A stretch of DNA of 64,000 nucleotides from Thauera sp. (GCA_017302295.1 JAFLDS010000008.1:64992-128991), one strand, 5' to 3'; counted from the first letter of the stretch, positions 34,330-45,400 are shown. Notes: generated from the sequence alone by a model not told the origin. Program-made: numbers and translations.

Positions 34330-35111
34330 GCGGGCAGGATCGCGAGCTCGACGCCGTTGCCGCGCTGCTCGCGCGCGCGCGCCGCATCCTGTTCATCACC
34401 GGCGCCGGCATCTCGGCTGATTCCGGCCTGCCTACCTACCGCGGCATCGGTGGCCTCTACCACGAACGCCTGACGGATGAAGGGCTGACGATCGAGCAGG
34501 CGCTGTCCGGCCAGATGTTGGCTGCGCATCCGGAAGTCACCTGGAAGTATCTCGCCGAGATCGAGGCCAACTGCCGCGGTACGCGGCCGAACATCGCCCA
34601 CGACATCATCGCCACGCTCGAGCGCGACCGCCCCGGTGTGTGGGTGCTGACGCAGAACGTCGACAGCTTTCATCACCTCGCCGGCTCGCGCAACCTGATC
34701 GAGATCCACGGCAGCCTGCACCGCTTGCGCTGCACCGAGTGTCCGCACACGCGCAGCGTGCCCGACTTTGCCGGCCTGCAGATCCCGCCGCCCTGCCCGT
34801 TGTGCGGCGGCGTGCTGCGTCCCAACGTCGTGCTGTTCGGCGAGGAACTGCCCCCGCGCGCCATTGAACGGCTCGAAGGGGTGCTCGCCAATGGCCTGGA
34901 CCTGATCGTGTCGATCGGCACCACCAGCGTGTTTCCTTACATCGCCGGGCCAGTGGTGTGGGGGTATCGCAGGGGGGTCCCGACGGTCGAGATCAATCCG
35001 GGCGATACCGACGTCAGCCACATCGTCGATCATCGCCTGCGCATGCGCGCGGCCGAGGCGATGCCCGAGCTGTGGCGGCGCATGCATCCGGCGGAGCCGG
35101 CGGAAGACTGA
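34326..35111 (+). CDS. Sir2-family NAD-dependent deacylase
   Basis: The 261-residue protein has the sirtuin motifs GAGISADSGLPTYRG (26-40), TQNVDSFHHLAGS (109-121), catalytic H128 in EIHGSLHRLRC and a zinc site C136, C139, C157, C160. It removes acyl groups from lysines using NAD. Its ATG overlaps the molybdoenzyme stop (ATGA), so the two are made together, an unusual pairing. Confidence 0.92.
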   Translation: MSGQDRELDAVAALLARARRILFITGAGISADSGLPTYRGIGGLYHERLTDEGLTIEQALSGQMLAAHPEVTWKYLAEIEANCRGTRPNIAHDIIATLERDRPGVWVLTQNVDSFHHLAGSRNLIEIHGSLHRLRCTECPHTRSVPDFAGLQIPPPCPLCGGVLRPNVVLFGEELPPRAIERLEGVLANGLDLIVSIGTTSVFPYIAGPVVWGYRRGVPTVEINPGDTDVSHIVDHRLRMRAAEAMPELWRRMHPAEPAED

Positions 35112-35179
35112 TATGTGGCAGCCCCTGGGGCGAGGCGATCAGGGAGGCCCTGTCGGCGCTCCCGGTCGCGCCGCATTTA

Positions 35180-35239
35180 TCGCGCTCAAGCGCGCTCCTA
35201 CAGCGGGGGGCGGTGTTGTAGGAGCGCGCTTGAGCGCGA
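35180..35239. repeat. Perfect 23-bp inverted repeat (REP-type) between convergent genes
   Basis: The left arm starts TCGCGCTCAAGCGCGCTCCT (35180-35202) and the right arm (35217-35239) is its exact inverse, with a 14-bp GC-rich loop. The GTAGGAGCGCGCTTGAGCGC core resembles the element at 13880. Between two convergent genes it probably works as a two-way terminator. Confidence 0.85.
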
Positions 35240-35249
35240 TCGCCGGCGA

Positions 35250-38200
35250 TTACAGCAGCACGCGCTCGATGCCGCCGTTGTTGGCCTTGCTCACATACTC
35301 CGGCATCCAGTTCTCGCCCAGCAGGTGCTTTGCCAGTTCGACGACGATGTAGTCGGGCTCGACGCCGCCGGCGTCGTTGGCGTAGCGGTGCATGCCCTGC
35401 AGGCAGCTCGGGCAGGAGGTGAGAATCTTGACCTTGGCACTGGCGTCGCCTTCGCGCAGCTTCGCCGCACCCTTCTCGATCTCTTCCTGCTTGCGGAAGC
35501 GCACCTGGGTCGATACGTCGGGGCGTGCGACCGCCAGCGTGCCCGATTCGCCGCAGCAGCGGTCCGACAGATCCACCCGCGTGCCCATCAGCTCGTTGGC
35601 CACCTTGATGCCCTGGTACTGCTTCATCGGTGTGTGGCAGGGCTCGTGGTACATGTACTTCACGCCACCGACGCCATCGAGCTTCACGCCCTTCTCCATT
35701 AGGTATTCGTGGATGTCGAGCAGGCGGCAGCCGGGGAAGATCTTCTCGAATTCGTACTTCTGCAACTGGTCCATGCAGGTGCCGCAGGACACGATCACCG
35801 TCTTGATGTCGAGGTAGTTCAGCGTGTTGGCGACGCGGTGGAAGAGCACGCGGTTGTCGGTGGTGATCTTCTGGCCCTTGTCTTCCTCGCCGGCGGCGGT
35901 CTGCGGGTAACCGCAGCAGAGATACCCCGGCGGTAGCACGGTGTGTGCGCCGACGTGGTAGAGCATGGCCTGGGTCGCGAGGCCCACCTGGCTGAACAGG
36001 CGCTCGGAACCGCAGCCGGGGAAGTAGAACACCGCTTCCGACTCGGCATTGGCCTTCTGTGGGTCGCGGATCACCGGGATGACCTTGTCGTCCTCGATGT
36101 CGAGCAGTGCGCGGCTGGTCTTCTTCGGCAGATTGCCGGGCATGGGCTTGTTGATGAAGTGGATCACCTGCGCCTTGATCGGCGCCTTGCCCAGCGTGGC
36201 AGGAGGCGTCTTCAGCTGCGGCTGGATCAGGCCGAGCTTCTTGCCGAGGTCGTGGGCGAAGCGTTGCGCCTTGTAGCCCCATTCGATCATGCCGGTGCGC
36301 ATCAGCTTGATGGTGGCCGGATCCTTGATCGTCAGGAAGGCCATCGCCGCCGCCTTGCCCGGGTTGAACGACTTCTTGCCCTGCTTGCGCAGCAGGTTGC
36401 GCATCTTGATCGACACGTCGCCGAAGTCGATGTCCACCGGACAGGGCTTCTCGCACTTGTGGCACACGGTGCAGTGGTCGGCGACGTCCTCGAACTCGGC
36501 CCAGTGCGCCAGCGAAACGCCGCGGCGGGTCTGCTCCTCGTAAAGGAAGGCCTCGATCAGCAGCGAGGTGCTGAGGATCTTGTTGCGCGGGCTGTACAGC
36601 AGGTTGGCGCGCGGCACGTGGGTGGAGCACACCGGCTTGCACTTGCCGCAGCGCAGGCAGTCCTTGATGTCGTGCGCGATGTCGCCGACGTCGGTCTGCT
36701 CCATGATCAGCGACTCGTGCCCCATCAGGTTGAAGCTGGGCGTGTAGGCGTTGTCGAGGTTGCCGCCCTTCATCAGCTTGCCGCGGTTGAAGCGGCCTTC
36801 CGGGTCCACCTTCTGCTTGTAGGCCCAGAAGTTCGCCATCTCGTCGTCGCTGAGATAGTCGAGCTTGGTGATGCCGATGCCGTGTTCGCCGGAGATCACG
36901 CCGTCCAGGCTGCGCGCCAGCGCCATGATGCGGTCGACCGCGCGGTTGGCGGTCTGCAGCATCTCGTAGTGGTCGGAGTTCACCGGGATGTTGGTGTGCA
37001 CGTTGCCGTCGCCGGCGTGCATGTGCAGCGCAACGAAGACGCGCCCGCGCAGCAGTTCGCGGTGGATGTCCTGGATGCGTGCCTGCACCGGCGCGAACAT
37101 CGCGCCGTTGAAGCGATCTTTCAGCAGCGGGCGCAGCTCCTTCTTCCACGACACGCGGATCGAGTAATCCTGCAGGCGGTGGAACAGGCGCGGATTGTCG
37201 GCGCGGTTGCTGAGCGGGCCGGCCTCGATGCCGTAGGCGGCGAACTGCGGTTCAGCCTCGGCCAGCGGCAGGTCGAGGTTGTCGAGCAGCCACTGCCAGC
37301 GCGCGCGCACGGCGGCGATCTGCTCGAGCGCGGCCTGGCGGTGATCGCCGATCAGTTCGTCCTTGGGCAGGTCGGCATCGCCGGCGTCGAGCGGCAGGTC
37401 GCCCTGCAGGAACTCGGTGAGCGCGTCGCACAGGTCGATCTTGTTCTTCGTCGACAGTTCGATGTTGATGCGCTCGATGCCGTCGCAGTATTCGCCCATG
37501 CGCGGCAGCGGGATGACCACGTCTTCGTTGATTTTGAACGCGTTGGTGTGGCGCGAGATCGCCGCGGTCTTGCTGCGCTCCAGCCAGAAGCGTTTGCGCT
37601 GCTCGGCGCCCACCGCGATGAAGCCTTCGGCGCCGCGCGAGTTGGTCATGCGCACCACTTCGGAGGCGGCAGCCATCACCGCGTTCTCGTCGTGGCCGAC
37701 GATGTCGCCGATCAGCACCATCTTGGGCCGGCCGTGGCGCTTGGCCTTGGTGGCGTAGCCCACCGCTTTCACGTAGCGCTCGTCGAGGTGCTCGAGACCG
37801 GCGAGCAGCACGCCGGCGGCGTTGCCGGCACCGCCCGGCTTGAAGTAATCGGTGATCTCGACGATCGCGGGTACCGCCTCGCGCACCTGGCCGAAGAATT
37901 CGAGGCAGACGGTTCGGGTGTGGGGCGGCATCTTGTGCAGCACCCAGCGCGCGGCGACGATGAGGCCGTCGGTGCCTTCCTTTTGCACGCCCGGAACGCC
38001 GCCGAGGAACTTGTCGGTGACGTCCTTGCCCAGCCCGGCCTTGCGGCAGCTCGCCCCGGGCAGCGACAGGATCTCCTCGCCGAGCGGCTTGTAGCTCAGG
38101 CCGTCGAAGCGGCGCAGGCGAAAGCGCACGGTTTCCTGTTCGTGGATCTTGCCGAAGTTGTGGTCGAGGCGCTCGACCTCGAGCCAGTTGCCGTCCGGCG

Positions 38201-39116
38201 TGACCATCTTCCACCATGCCAGGTTGTCGAGCGCGGTGCCCCACAGCACCGCCTTCTTGCCGCCGGCGTTCATCGCGATGTTGCCGCCGATGCACGACGC
38301 GCTGGCCGAGGTCGGGTCCACCGCGAACACGCGGCCGGCCGCGGATGCGGCTTCCGACACGCGTTCGGTGACGACGCCGGCGCCGGTGCGGATCGTGGCG
38401 TAAGGCGCCGCCATCGGCCCGTCGATGCCCGGCAGCACGACGTCTTCCACCGCGCTCATCGCCAGCAGCTTCTCGGTGTTGATCACGACCGAGCTGGCGT
38501 CGAGTGGAATCGCGCCGCCGGTGTAACCGGTGCCGCCGCCGCGCGGGATGATGGTCAGCCCGAGCGTGATGCATTCGCGCACCAGCGGCGCCATTTCCTC
38601 TTCGGTATCCGGGTAGAGGACGACGAAGGGGTACTCCACGCGCCAGTCGGTGGCGTCGGTGACATGCGACACGCGGGCGTGGCCGTCGAAGCAGATGTTG
38701 TCGCGGCGCGTGTGGCGAGCGAGCGCCTGCAGGGCGGCCTTGCGCCGGCGTGCCGTGGTGTCGAACCAGCGCTCGAAATCGGCGATGGCCTCGCGTGCGC
38801 GTGCCACGAGCAGTGCAACGCGCTCATTGCCCTGGCGGCGTGTCTCGATCGCGTTCAGGCGGTGGTTCAGCGCGCCGATCAATGCGTCGCGGCGCTCGCG
38901 GCTGTCGAGCAGGTCGTCTTCGAGGTAGGGATTGCGGCGCACCACCCAGATGTCGCCCAGGACTTCGTAAAGCATGCGCGCCGAGCGGCCGGTGACGCGC
39001 TCGCTGCGCAGTCCGTCGAGTACCGACCAGGCGTCGGCGCCGAGCAGGCGGATCACGATCTCGCGGTCGGAGAACGAAGTGTAGTTGTAGGGAATTTCGC
39101 GCAGGCGTTGCGTCAT
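35250..39116 (-). CDS. Giant FAD/FMN oxidoreductase with Fe-S domains (D-lactate dehydrogenase-like)
   Basis: The 1288-residue protein starts with a DUF3683-type domain ([20 protein letters not shown]). An FAD-binding module ([18 protein letters not shown]) and an FAD-oxidase C-terminal domain ([28 protein letters not shown]) follow. Two ferredoxin motifs come next ([25 protein letters not shown]), then two CCG-type cysteine domains ([21 protein letters not shown] and later CCGESGTLA). It probably oxidises D-lactate or a related hydroxy acid and passes electrons to quinone. In many bacteria these parts are separate proteins. The ATG at 39116 is used. Confidence 0.88.
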   Translation of the reverse strand: MTQRLREIPYNYTSFSDREIVIRLLGADAWSVLDGLRSERVTGRSARMLYEVLGDIWVVRRNPYLEDDLLDSRERRDALIGALNHRLNAIETRRQGNERVALLVARAREAIADFERWFDTTARRRKAALQALARHTRRDNICFDGHARVSHVTDATDWRVEYPFVVLYPDTEEEMAPLVRECITLGLTIIPRGGGTGYTGGAIPLDASSVVINTEKLLAMSAVEDVVLPGIDGPMAAPYATIRTGAGVVTERVSEAASAAGRVFAVDPTSASASCIGGNIAMNAGGKKAVLWGTALDNLAWWKMVTPDGNWLEVERLDHNFGKIHEQETVRFRLRRFDGLSYKPLGEEILSLPGASCRKAGLGKDVTDKFLGGVPGVQKEGTDGLIVAARWVLHKMPPHTRTVCLEFFGQVREAVPAIVEITDYFKPGGAGNAAGVLLAGLEHLDERYVKAVGYATKAKRHGRPKMVLIGDIVGHDENAVMAAASEVVRMTNSRGAEGFIAVGAEQRKRFWLERSKTAAISRHTNAFKINEDVVIPLPRMGEYCDGIERINIELSTKNKIDLCDALTEFLQGDLPLDAGDADLPKDELIGDHRQAALEQIAAVRARWQWLLDNLDLPLAEAEPQFAAYGIEAGPLSNRADNPRLFHRLQDYSIRVSWKKELRPLLKDRFNGAMFAPVQARIQDIHRELLRGRVFVALHMHAGDGNVHTNIPVNSDHYEMLQTANRAVDRIMALARSLDGVISGEHGIGITKLDYLSDDEMANFWAYKQKVDPEGRFNRGKLMKGGNLDNAYTPSFNLMGHESLIMEQTDVGDIAHDIKDCLRCGKCKPVCSTHVPRANLLYSPRNKILSTSLLIEAFLYEEQTRRGVSLAHWAEFEDVADHCTVCHKCEKPCPVDIDFGDVSIKMRNLLRKQGKKSFNPGKAAAMAFLTIKDPATIKLMRTGMIEWGYKAQRFAHDLGKKLGLIQPQLKTPPATLGKAPIKAQVIHFINKPMPGNLPKKTSRALLDIEDDKVIPVIRDPQKANAESEAVFYFPGCGSERLFSQVGLATQAMLYHVGAHTVLPPGYLCCGYPQTAAGEEDKGQKITTDNRVLFHRVANTLNYLDIKTVIVSCGTCMDQLQKYEFEKIFPGCRLLDIHEYLMEKGVKLDGVGGVKYMYHEPCHTPMKQYQGIKVANELMGTRVDLSDRCCGESGTLAVARPDVSTQVRFRKQEEIEKGAAKLREGDASAKVKILTSCPSCLQGMHRYANDAGGVEPDYIVVELAKHLLGENWMPEYVSKANNGGIERVLL

Positions 39117-39216
39117 GGGAATACCGGGAAAGCAGCGGCCAAGGACTTGAGATTCTAGCAAACGCAGTGCAACACGCGCACAAATCAAGACCTTGCAGCA
39201 AATGTGGAGATCCGCA

Positions 39217-39621
39217 TCAGGTCAGCGTCCACGCGATGGCGGCGTAGCGCGCGCCCTTGCCGATCGCCATCCACAGCAGGCACCCGGCCCAGTTCAGCCG
39301 CAGTACCCCCGCTGCGGCGCACAAGGCGTCGCCGATCAGCGGCACCCACGACAGCAGCAGGCTGAGGCTGCCAAAGCGCTTCACGAAGGCCAGTCGCGCC
39401 GGGATCTCCTTGCGCGGAATGAGGCGGGCAAGCAGGTAGGTGCTGAGGCCGCCCAGGGTATTGCCCAGCGTCGCCACGGCGAGCGCGGGCAGGGCGAGCC
39501 CGGGATGCAGCGCCAGCAGCGTGCCGAAGACCGCTTCCGAGCCGCCGGGCAGCACGGTCGCCGACATGAACGCGGCTGCGAACAGCGCGCCGAGGAGGGT
39601 TGTCGTGTTCGATTCAAGCAT
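39217..39621 (-). CDS. YqaA-family (SNARE-associated/DedA-like) membrane protein
   Basis: The 134-residue membrane protein has [40 protein letters not shown] and [19 protein letters not shown], typical of YqaA, the short DedA relatives. It may help lipid flipping or membrane homeostasis. It is divergent from psiF. Confidence 0.87.
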   Translation of the reverse strand: MLESNTTTLLGALFAAAFMSATVLPGGSEAVFGTLLALHPGLALPALAVATLGNTLGGLSTYLLARLIPRKEIPARLAFVKRFGSLSLLLSWVPLIGDALCAAAGVLRLNWAGCLLWMAIGKGARYAAIAWTLT

Positions 39622-39723
39622 CGCTCGCGGCTCGCTCAGCGTTCATTCGTTTGACATTTATATATGACAATTGCAGACTCCGGTGGTCGTGATCGACGAC
39701 ACTCATCTTGAGGAGACCAAACG

Positions 39724-40092
39724 ATGAAGAAGAATGTTCTGTCCGCACTCCTTGCCGCTCTGGCGCTGGGCACCCTGCTTCCTGCCGAAGCGCTGGCCGG
39801 GGCGCAACAGGAGCGGATGAAACGCTGCAGCCAGGAGGCGCGCGACAAGACGCTGAAAGGGGATGAGCGCAAGCAGTTCATGAGCGGCTGTCTGCGGGGC
39901 AAGCACGAGTCGGCCGCTTCCGAGGGGGCGGCGGGCGCCGCTGCGCCTGTCCAGAATGTGGCAAGCAAGACCGAAGCCCCCGCACCCCGCGCCGATACGG
40001 CAAAACGCAAGGTCTGCAATCAGTCGGCTACCGAACAGTCCTTGACCGGAGCGAAGCGCAAGACCTTCATGACTGAATGCATGAGCTCCTGA
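39724..40092 (+). CDS. psiF: PsiF-repeat exported protein
   Basis: The 122-residue protein has a signal peptide (MKKNVLSALLAALALGTLLPAEALA) and two PsiF repeats (RMKRCSQEARDKTLKGDERKQFMSGCLRG, and KVCNQSATEQSLTGAKRKTFMTECM) joined by an Ala/Pro-rich linker. E. coli PsiF is induced by phosphate starvation; its function is unknown. The intergenic TGACA direct repeat upstream has 13-bp spacing, not the 11 bp of a Pho box. Confidence 0.9.
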   Translation: MKKNVLSALLAALALGTLLPAEALAGAQQERMKRCSQEARDKTLKGDERKQFMSGCLRGKHESAASEGAAGAAAPVQNVASKTEAPAPRADTAKRKVCNQSATEQSLTGAKRKTFMTECMSS

Positions 40093-40103
40093 CGCGCGGA
40101 GAG

Positions 40104-40119
40104 GGGCGGCTCGCCGCCC
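40104..40119 (+). terminator. Possible terminator after psiF
   Basis: GGGCGGC and GCCGCCC pair as a 7-bp GC stem 11 bp after the psiF stop, followed by only TT. It may end psiF and, from the other side, the convergent gene. The T-run is missing, so confidence is low. Confidence 0.35.
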
Positions 40120-40183
40120 TTGCGGCAGCGGCCTGAGCTGCGTCGTTCGGGCCGCTGTCGTTGCAGCCGCCGCCGCGGTGTGC

Positions 40184-41050
40184 TCAGACGATCTCGAAGA
40201 ACACCAGGTCCCGTTCGATCTCGCCTGCGGAGAAGCCGCAGCCGATGCGGCCGGGGCCGAGCAGCGGAATCTCGCCGTGCTTGACGCAGGCTTCCTTGGC
40301 GCCGTCGCAGGCGACGAAGGTTCCGTTCGAGCTTTCGTCGATGAGGATGAAGCCCTCGCGCCGCCGTTCGATGCGCGCGTGCTGGCGCGAGGCGCGCGGA
40401 TCCATGATCACCACGTCGTTGCCGAGTTCGCGCCCGAGCAGCAGGATCGGCCGCTGCTCTTCGACGAACATGATGTCCTGTTGATGGCGCAGCCGCAGCC
40501 GCTGCGACAGCCTGGCCGCCGGCGGCAGCGAGGTGACGACGCCGACGCGCTGCCCCATGGTAAACACCGGGATGCCGAGCGCATCGATTGCCGCGCTGCG
40601 GATGGCCTGCGGACTCGCGACATGCTTTGCAGCCGGACTCAGCAGCATGATGGCCGGCCCGCTGGCGAGGGCCTGCTCCGAGCTGGCAAGCGCAGCGAGG
40701 CGTTGTGCGATGTCGATGCCTTCGCCCACTGCTTCGCCGTCCTCGACCATGCCGTAGTGCAAGCCCACGCAGACGGTCTGACGGTTGCCGCTGAGTGCGG
40801 GCAGGCTGCGCACGCGCTCGAGCATCTCGCAGGCCGCGAGCGCCCCCGCGTCGCAACGATCGAAGGTCGCGATCAGGCCGTCTTCGCGGCGCAGCAGGAT
40901 GGTGCCGCCATGGCCGTCGATCGCCCGTTCGACACGGTGCATGCAACGATCCAGGGCGTGTGCCGCCTCGTCGGCGCCGAGGCGCGCGGCGAGTCGCCCG
41001 TCATTGGGGATCGACGCGGCAAGGACGCAGAGATTCTTACGCTCGGCCAT
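40184..41050 (-). CDS. Degenerate class III cyclase domain fused to FHA domain
   Basis: The 288-residue protein has an N-terminal class III nucleotide cyclase homology domain and a C-terminal FHA domain (ILLGRELGNDVVIMDPRASRQHARIERR, then DESSNGTF). In the cyclase part one metal aspartate is replaced (AASI where FADI/V is normal). The other remains in EDGLIATF. The usual Asn reads Asp in GEGIDIAQRLA. It is therefore probably not a working cyclase but a sensor or scaffold that reads a phospho-threonine through FHA. The ATG at 41050 is preferred to one 69 bp upstream. Confidence 0.85.
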   Translation of the reverse strand: MAERKNLCVLAASIPNDGRLAARLGADEAAHALDRCMHRVERAIDGHGGTILLRREDGLIATFDRCDAGALAACEMLERVRSLPALSGNRQTVCVGLHYGMVEDGEAVGEGIDIAQRLAALASSEQALASGPAIMLLSPAAKHVASPQAIRSAAIDALGIPVFTMGQRVGVVTSLPPAARLSQRLRLRHQQDIMFVEEQRPILLLGRELGNDVVIMDPRASRQHARIERRREGFILIDESSNGTFVACDGAKEACVKHGEIPLLGPGRIGCGFSAGEIERDLVFFEIV

Positions 41051-41146
41051 GAAATGCAGGGTTTCCTGAGGCAATGAAGGTCGCCGCAAACAGCTCACGC
41101 ATGATGGGCAATCGGTCACGCGCTGGCAAGTGTTCTCGGCCCCGGG

Positions 41147-42073
<927 letters not shown>

Positions 42074-42133
42074 GGGCGGGCTCGGTCGGGAAAACGGAGC
42101 CGGATTATACGACGCCCGCAGCCCGCGCCCTTC

Positions 42134-42883
42134 TCAAAGGTGGATGCTGCGTCCGCCGTCGACCGCCAGGATCTGGCCGGTGATGTAGGGCGCATCGAGC
42201 AGCAGGAAGCGCACCGTGCAGGCGATGTCGGCCGGGCTGCCGGTACGCTGCAGCAAAGTGTGGGCGACGATGCGCTCGCGCTCCGCGGGGCTGAACTGGC
42301 CGTCCTCCGGCCAGTCGATCGGGCCGGGCGATACGCCATTCACGCGCACTTCGGGCGCCAGCTCCAGCGCCAGCGCCCGTGTCAGACCGGCAAGCCCGGC
42401 CTTTGCCACTGAATACAGCAAGTAGTGCTTGAGCGGCTGCTCGGCATGGATGTCGACGATGTTGACGATCGCGCCGCGCTGGGCCCGCAAGGCCGGCGCC
42501 AGCGCCTGGCTCAGGAAGAGCGGGCCTTTGAGGTTGGAGCCGATCAGATCGTCCCACGCGGCGCGGTCGATGGCGCCGACCTCGGTGGGGAAGAAGCTCG
42601 AGGCGTTGTTGACCAGGCCGTCGACACGTCCGAAGCGGGCCAGAACCGCTGCGGCGACCTGCTCGGGCACCCCTTCGACGCCGAGGTCGCCGCCGAAGGT
42701 GAAGGCCGATTCCGCACGCAGGGCGTTCAGCTGACTTGCCAGCCGATCGGCCTCGGTGGCGCTGTGGCGGTAGTGCAGCGCGATTCGGGCGCCGCTTGCG
42801 TGCAGCTGGCGCGCAATCTCGGCGCCGACACGGCGTGCGGCACCGGTGACAAGGATGACGGGGGCGGGGATGTTGGAGTGCAT
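42134..42883 (-). CDS. Pteridine reductase (short-chain dehydrogenase)
   Basis: The 249-residue SDR has the N-terminal TGAARRVGAEIA, in which the Arg replaces the usual Gly pattern, a mark of pteridine reductases. It also has NNASSFFPTEVG and the catalytic YSVAKAG. It likely reduces dihydropteridines with NADPH. It is divergent from midA, with which it is often found. Confidence 0.88.
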   Translation of the reverse strand: MHSNIPAPVILVTGAARRVGAEIARQLHASGARIALHYRHSATEADRLASQLNALRAESAFTFGGDLGVEGVPEQVAAAVLARFGRVDGLVNNASSFFPTEVGAIDRAAWDDLIGSNLKGPLFLSQALAPALRAQRGAIVNIVDIHAEQPLKHYLLYSVAKAGLAGLTRALALELAPEVRVNGVSPGPIDWPEDGQFSPAERERIVAHTLLQRTGSPADIACTVRFLLLDAPYITGQILAVDGGRSIHL

Positions 42884-42969
42884 GAGGCAATTGTCGCCGC
42901 TGACAGCGGGCGTTGAAAGGGGCCGTGGCCGCTACAATGCGGCCTCGATCCATTCCCCCGCACGCCGAC

Positions 42970-44145
42970 ATGTCCTCGCTGCCTTCGCCCTCGCCCGACG
43001 CGGTTGAACAGAGCGCCCGCCTGCTCGAACTCATCACGGCCGAGATTGCGGCGGCTGGCGGCTGGATTCCCTTCTCGCGCTACATGGAGCTGGCGCTGTA
43101 TGCGCCCGGCCTCGGCTATTACAGCGGTGGGGCGAGGAAGTTCGGCCCTGGCGGCGATTTCATCACGGCGCCCGAGTTGACGCCGCTCTTCGGCCAAGCG
43201 CTGGCGGCCCAGGTCGAACAGATCATGCATGCGAGCGCGGCCGAGGTCATCGAGGTCGGTGCGGGCACTGGCCTGCTTGCGGCCGACCTGCTGCTGGAAC
43301 TCGAGCGCCGCGGCAGCGTGCCGGAGCGTTACGGCATTCTCGAGCTGTCGGGTGAGCTGCGCGAGCGCCAGTTCGACACGCTGGCGCAGAAGGCGCCCCA
43401 GCTGGCCTCGCGGGTGCGCTGGCTCGACAGCCTGCCCGAAACGTTTTCCGGCGTGGTGGTTGCCAACGAGGTGCTGGACGTGATGCCGGTGCACCTGCTG
43501 GCGTCGCGCGCCGAAGGCATGTTCGAGCGTGGAGTGGCCTTTGCGGCCGACAGCCAGGGCCTGAGCGCCCTGCGCTGGGCCGACACTCCGGTCAGCGGTG
43601 CCGTCGCCGATGCGGCGCGCGCGATGGCCTTGCCGCAGCCTCGTCAGGGCGAATACGTGACCGAAATCAATCTCGCCGCACGGGCCTGGGTCGCCGCATG
43701 GGCGGAGCGGCTGCGACAGGGTGCGATGCTGCTGATCGATTACGGCTATCCGCGCGCCGAGTACTACCTGCCCTCGCGCTCGAGCGGAACGCTGCTGTGC
43801 TACTACCGCCACCAGGCGCACGGCGATCCTTTCCTGTGGCCCGGTTTGAACGACATCACGTCTTTCGTCGACTTCACCGCGGTTGCCGAAGGCGCCTTCG
43901 ATGCGGGGCTGGACGTGCTCGGCTACGCCACCCAGGCGCAGTTCCTGTTCAACTGCGGCGTGCTCGGCTGCCTGGATCGGCGCGGCCCGCGAGAGAGTGC
44001 CGACTACATCCGCGCCGCGCGCGCGGTGCAGCGGCTCACCGCGCCGCAGGAAATGGGCGAGCTGTTCAAGGTGCTCGCCGTCGGCCGGGGCGTGGGCGGG
44101 CCGCTTGTCGGCTTCATGCGCGGCGACCGCCTGCACACCTTGTAG
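42970..44145 (+). CDS. MidA/NDUFAF7-family SAM-dependent methyltransferase
   Basis: The protein (391 residues from ATG 42970) has the MidA pattern: SRYMELALYAPGLGYYSGG, FGPGGDFITAPELTPLFG, EVIEVGAGTGLLAADLL (SAM site), ANEVLDVMPVHLL and LLIDYGYPRAEYY. Mitochondrial NDUFAF7 methylates a complex I arginine; the bacterial role is less clear. A frame open 57 bp further upstream has no ribosome site and enters the divergent promoter. Confidence 0.92.
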   Translation: MSSLPSPSPDAVEQSARLLELITAEIAAAGGWIPFSRYMELALYAPGLGYYSGGARKFGPGGDFITAPELTPLFGQALAAQVEQIMHASAAEVIEVGAGTGLLAADLLLELERRGSVPERYGILELSGELRERQFDTLAQKAPQLASRVRWLDSLPETFSGVVVANEVLDVMPVHLLASRAEGMFERGVAFAADSQGLSALRWADTPVSGAVADAARAMALPQPRQGEYVTEINLAARAWVAAWAERLRQGAMLLIDYGYPRAEYYLPSRSSGTLLCYYRHQAHGDPFLWPGLNDITSFVDFTAVAEGAFDAGLDVLGYATQAQFLFNCGVLGCLDRRGPRESADYIRAARAVQRLTAPQEMGELFKVLAVGRGVGGPLVGFMRGDRLHTL

Positions 44146-44154
44146 GGCGGCGGC

Positions 44155-44364
44155 TCATTCCTGGTTGCGGTAGATCGACTGCAGGAAGGCGTCGATGTCT
44201 TCCGGTGGCGGCATCCGTGGGGGGGGCCGCGCATCGACGATTTCCTCCAGCTGCGGAACGAGGCCGGGCGGCAGCCAGCCGGCGTTGAGGACTTCGTCGT
44301 CGTAGCGTTCGTTCTCGTAAGTCTCGATTTCCCTGCCCGCACTCATGCTCATGACGATCACCAT
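44155..44364 (-). CDS. Small hypothetical protein
   Basis: The 69-residue frame from ATG 44364 has GGAGG five bases upstream. It is acidic and Pro-rich (EIVDARPPPRMPPPEDIDAFLQSIYRNQE), with a Tyr/Glu-rich middle. The frame extends to an ATG at 44427 that lacks a ribosome site. No family is recognised. It converges on midA, 9 bp from its stop. Confidence 0.5.
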   Translation of the reverse strand: MVIVMSMSAGREIETYENERYDDEVLNAGWLPPGLVPQLEEIVDARPPPRMPPPEDIDAFLQSIYRNQE

Positions 44365-44596
44365 GATGGCCTCCGCGATCATCGCCGGCGAATCCGGCGC
44401 CCTTGATTCGTTCTCGGCATTCGGCATTTGCCATGCGAGGTTGAATCGTCAGGACGCGTCGCCGATCGGGTTTGCCGCGAGCGAGGCACCGCTTCGGTGC
44501 GTCCTTCAGTTCATGATGGCGAAGTGACTCGGCGCTTTCCAGTGAAAAGCGCACGAATTCGGGTTTTCCCCGACTATCAGGTTCCGGTCCGCCGCC

Positions 44597-45400
44597 TTAG
44601 AGCTCGCGCTCGCCGAGCCACCCGGCGATGCGTTCGGCAACCGGCTCCCAGCCTTGCTCGAGCATCATGCCGTGGCCGAGACCGTCGAAGATTTCGGCCT
44701 CGAGGCCGTAGGTGCTGGCGGTCATGTGCACCTGGTCGGGTGGGATGAGGTGGTCGTGCTGCGCACCCAGAACAAGCATCGGCGGGCGATGCATGCGCGA
44801 GGGTTGCGGCAGGCTGAACAGGGTCATGTCCCACAGCGCGCGGTGAGATTCGGGCTGGCTCAGCCGGTAATAGCGGCGCAGGGTCGAGGGGTTGACCGGC
44901 TGGTGGAACAGCGCCTCGCGCAGGCTCTCGATGTCCACGTCGCTGCCGCTCATGATGTTGTTCAGGTCGGCAAGCAGGCCCGGTTTCCGGAACATGAGGC
45001 CCATCGCGGAGCCCATCAGGCCCTGAGGCGGCACCGATGCCAGCAGCACGGCGGCGGGCGCATCATGGTGCTCGAGGTATTTCTGCACCACCATGCCGCC
45101 CATCGAATGGCCGATCAGGATGGGGCGGGCCGGCAACTTCGCTGCCACTTCGGCGACGTCGCGCACGTAGTTGTCGAGCGAGTAGGCGTCGAGGTGGTCG
45201 CGGCGGCGGCTGCCGCCGTGGCCCGACAGCGAGACGGCATAGGACGCCCAGCCGCGCGCGGCGAACCAGGGCAGGAAGTGCTCCTTCCAGCACCAGGCCG
45301 ACACGTAGGCGCCATGCACGAAGAGCAGCGGATGATCCTTCGCTGCGCCGCTCGGCGCATCGCACAGGACCTCGAGTTCGCCAAAGCGGTTGTTGATCAC
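44597..45400 (-). CDS. Alpha/beta hydrolase
   Basis: The 267-residue protein has FVHGAYVSAWCWKEHFLPWF (oxyanion region), nucleophile GHSMGG, an acid near GAQHDHLI and the catalytic histidine in GLGHGMM. The GTG at 45400 has GGAGG upstream and overlaps the GST stop by 4 bp (GTGA). The longer frame upstream runs through the GST gene and is not real. The substrate is unknown; pairing with a GST suggests detoxification or lipid turnover. Confidence 0.88.
   Translation of the reverse strand: MINNRFGELEVLCDAPSGAAKDHPLLFVHGAYVSAWCWKEHFLPWFAARGWASYAVSLSGHGGSRRRDHLDAYSLDNYVRDVAEVAAKLPARPILIGHSMGGMVVQKYLEHHDAPAAVLLASVPPQGLMGSAMGLMFRKPGLLADLNNIMSGSDVDIESLREALFHQPVNPSTLRRYYRLSQPESHRALWDMTLFSLPQPSRMHRPPMLVLGAQHDHLIPPDQVHMTASTYGLEAEIFDGLGHGMMLEQGWEPVAERIAGWLGEREL

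Noticed and set aside
35943-39158. 1071-codon plus-strand ORF
   Set aside because: It is antisense to the FAD/Fe-S dehydrogenase, has no domain features, and is typical of GC-rich shadow frames.
39646-39675. Pho box before psiF
   Set aside because: The TGACA repeats are spaced by 13 bp, not 11, so PhoB binding is not supported.
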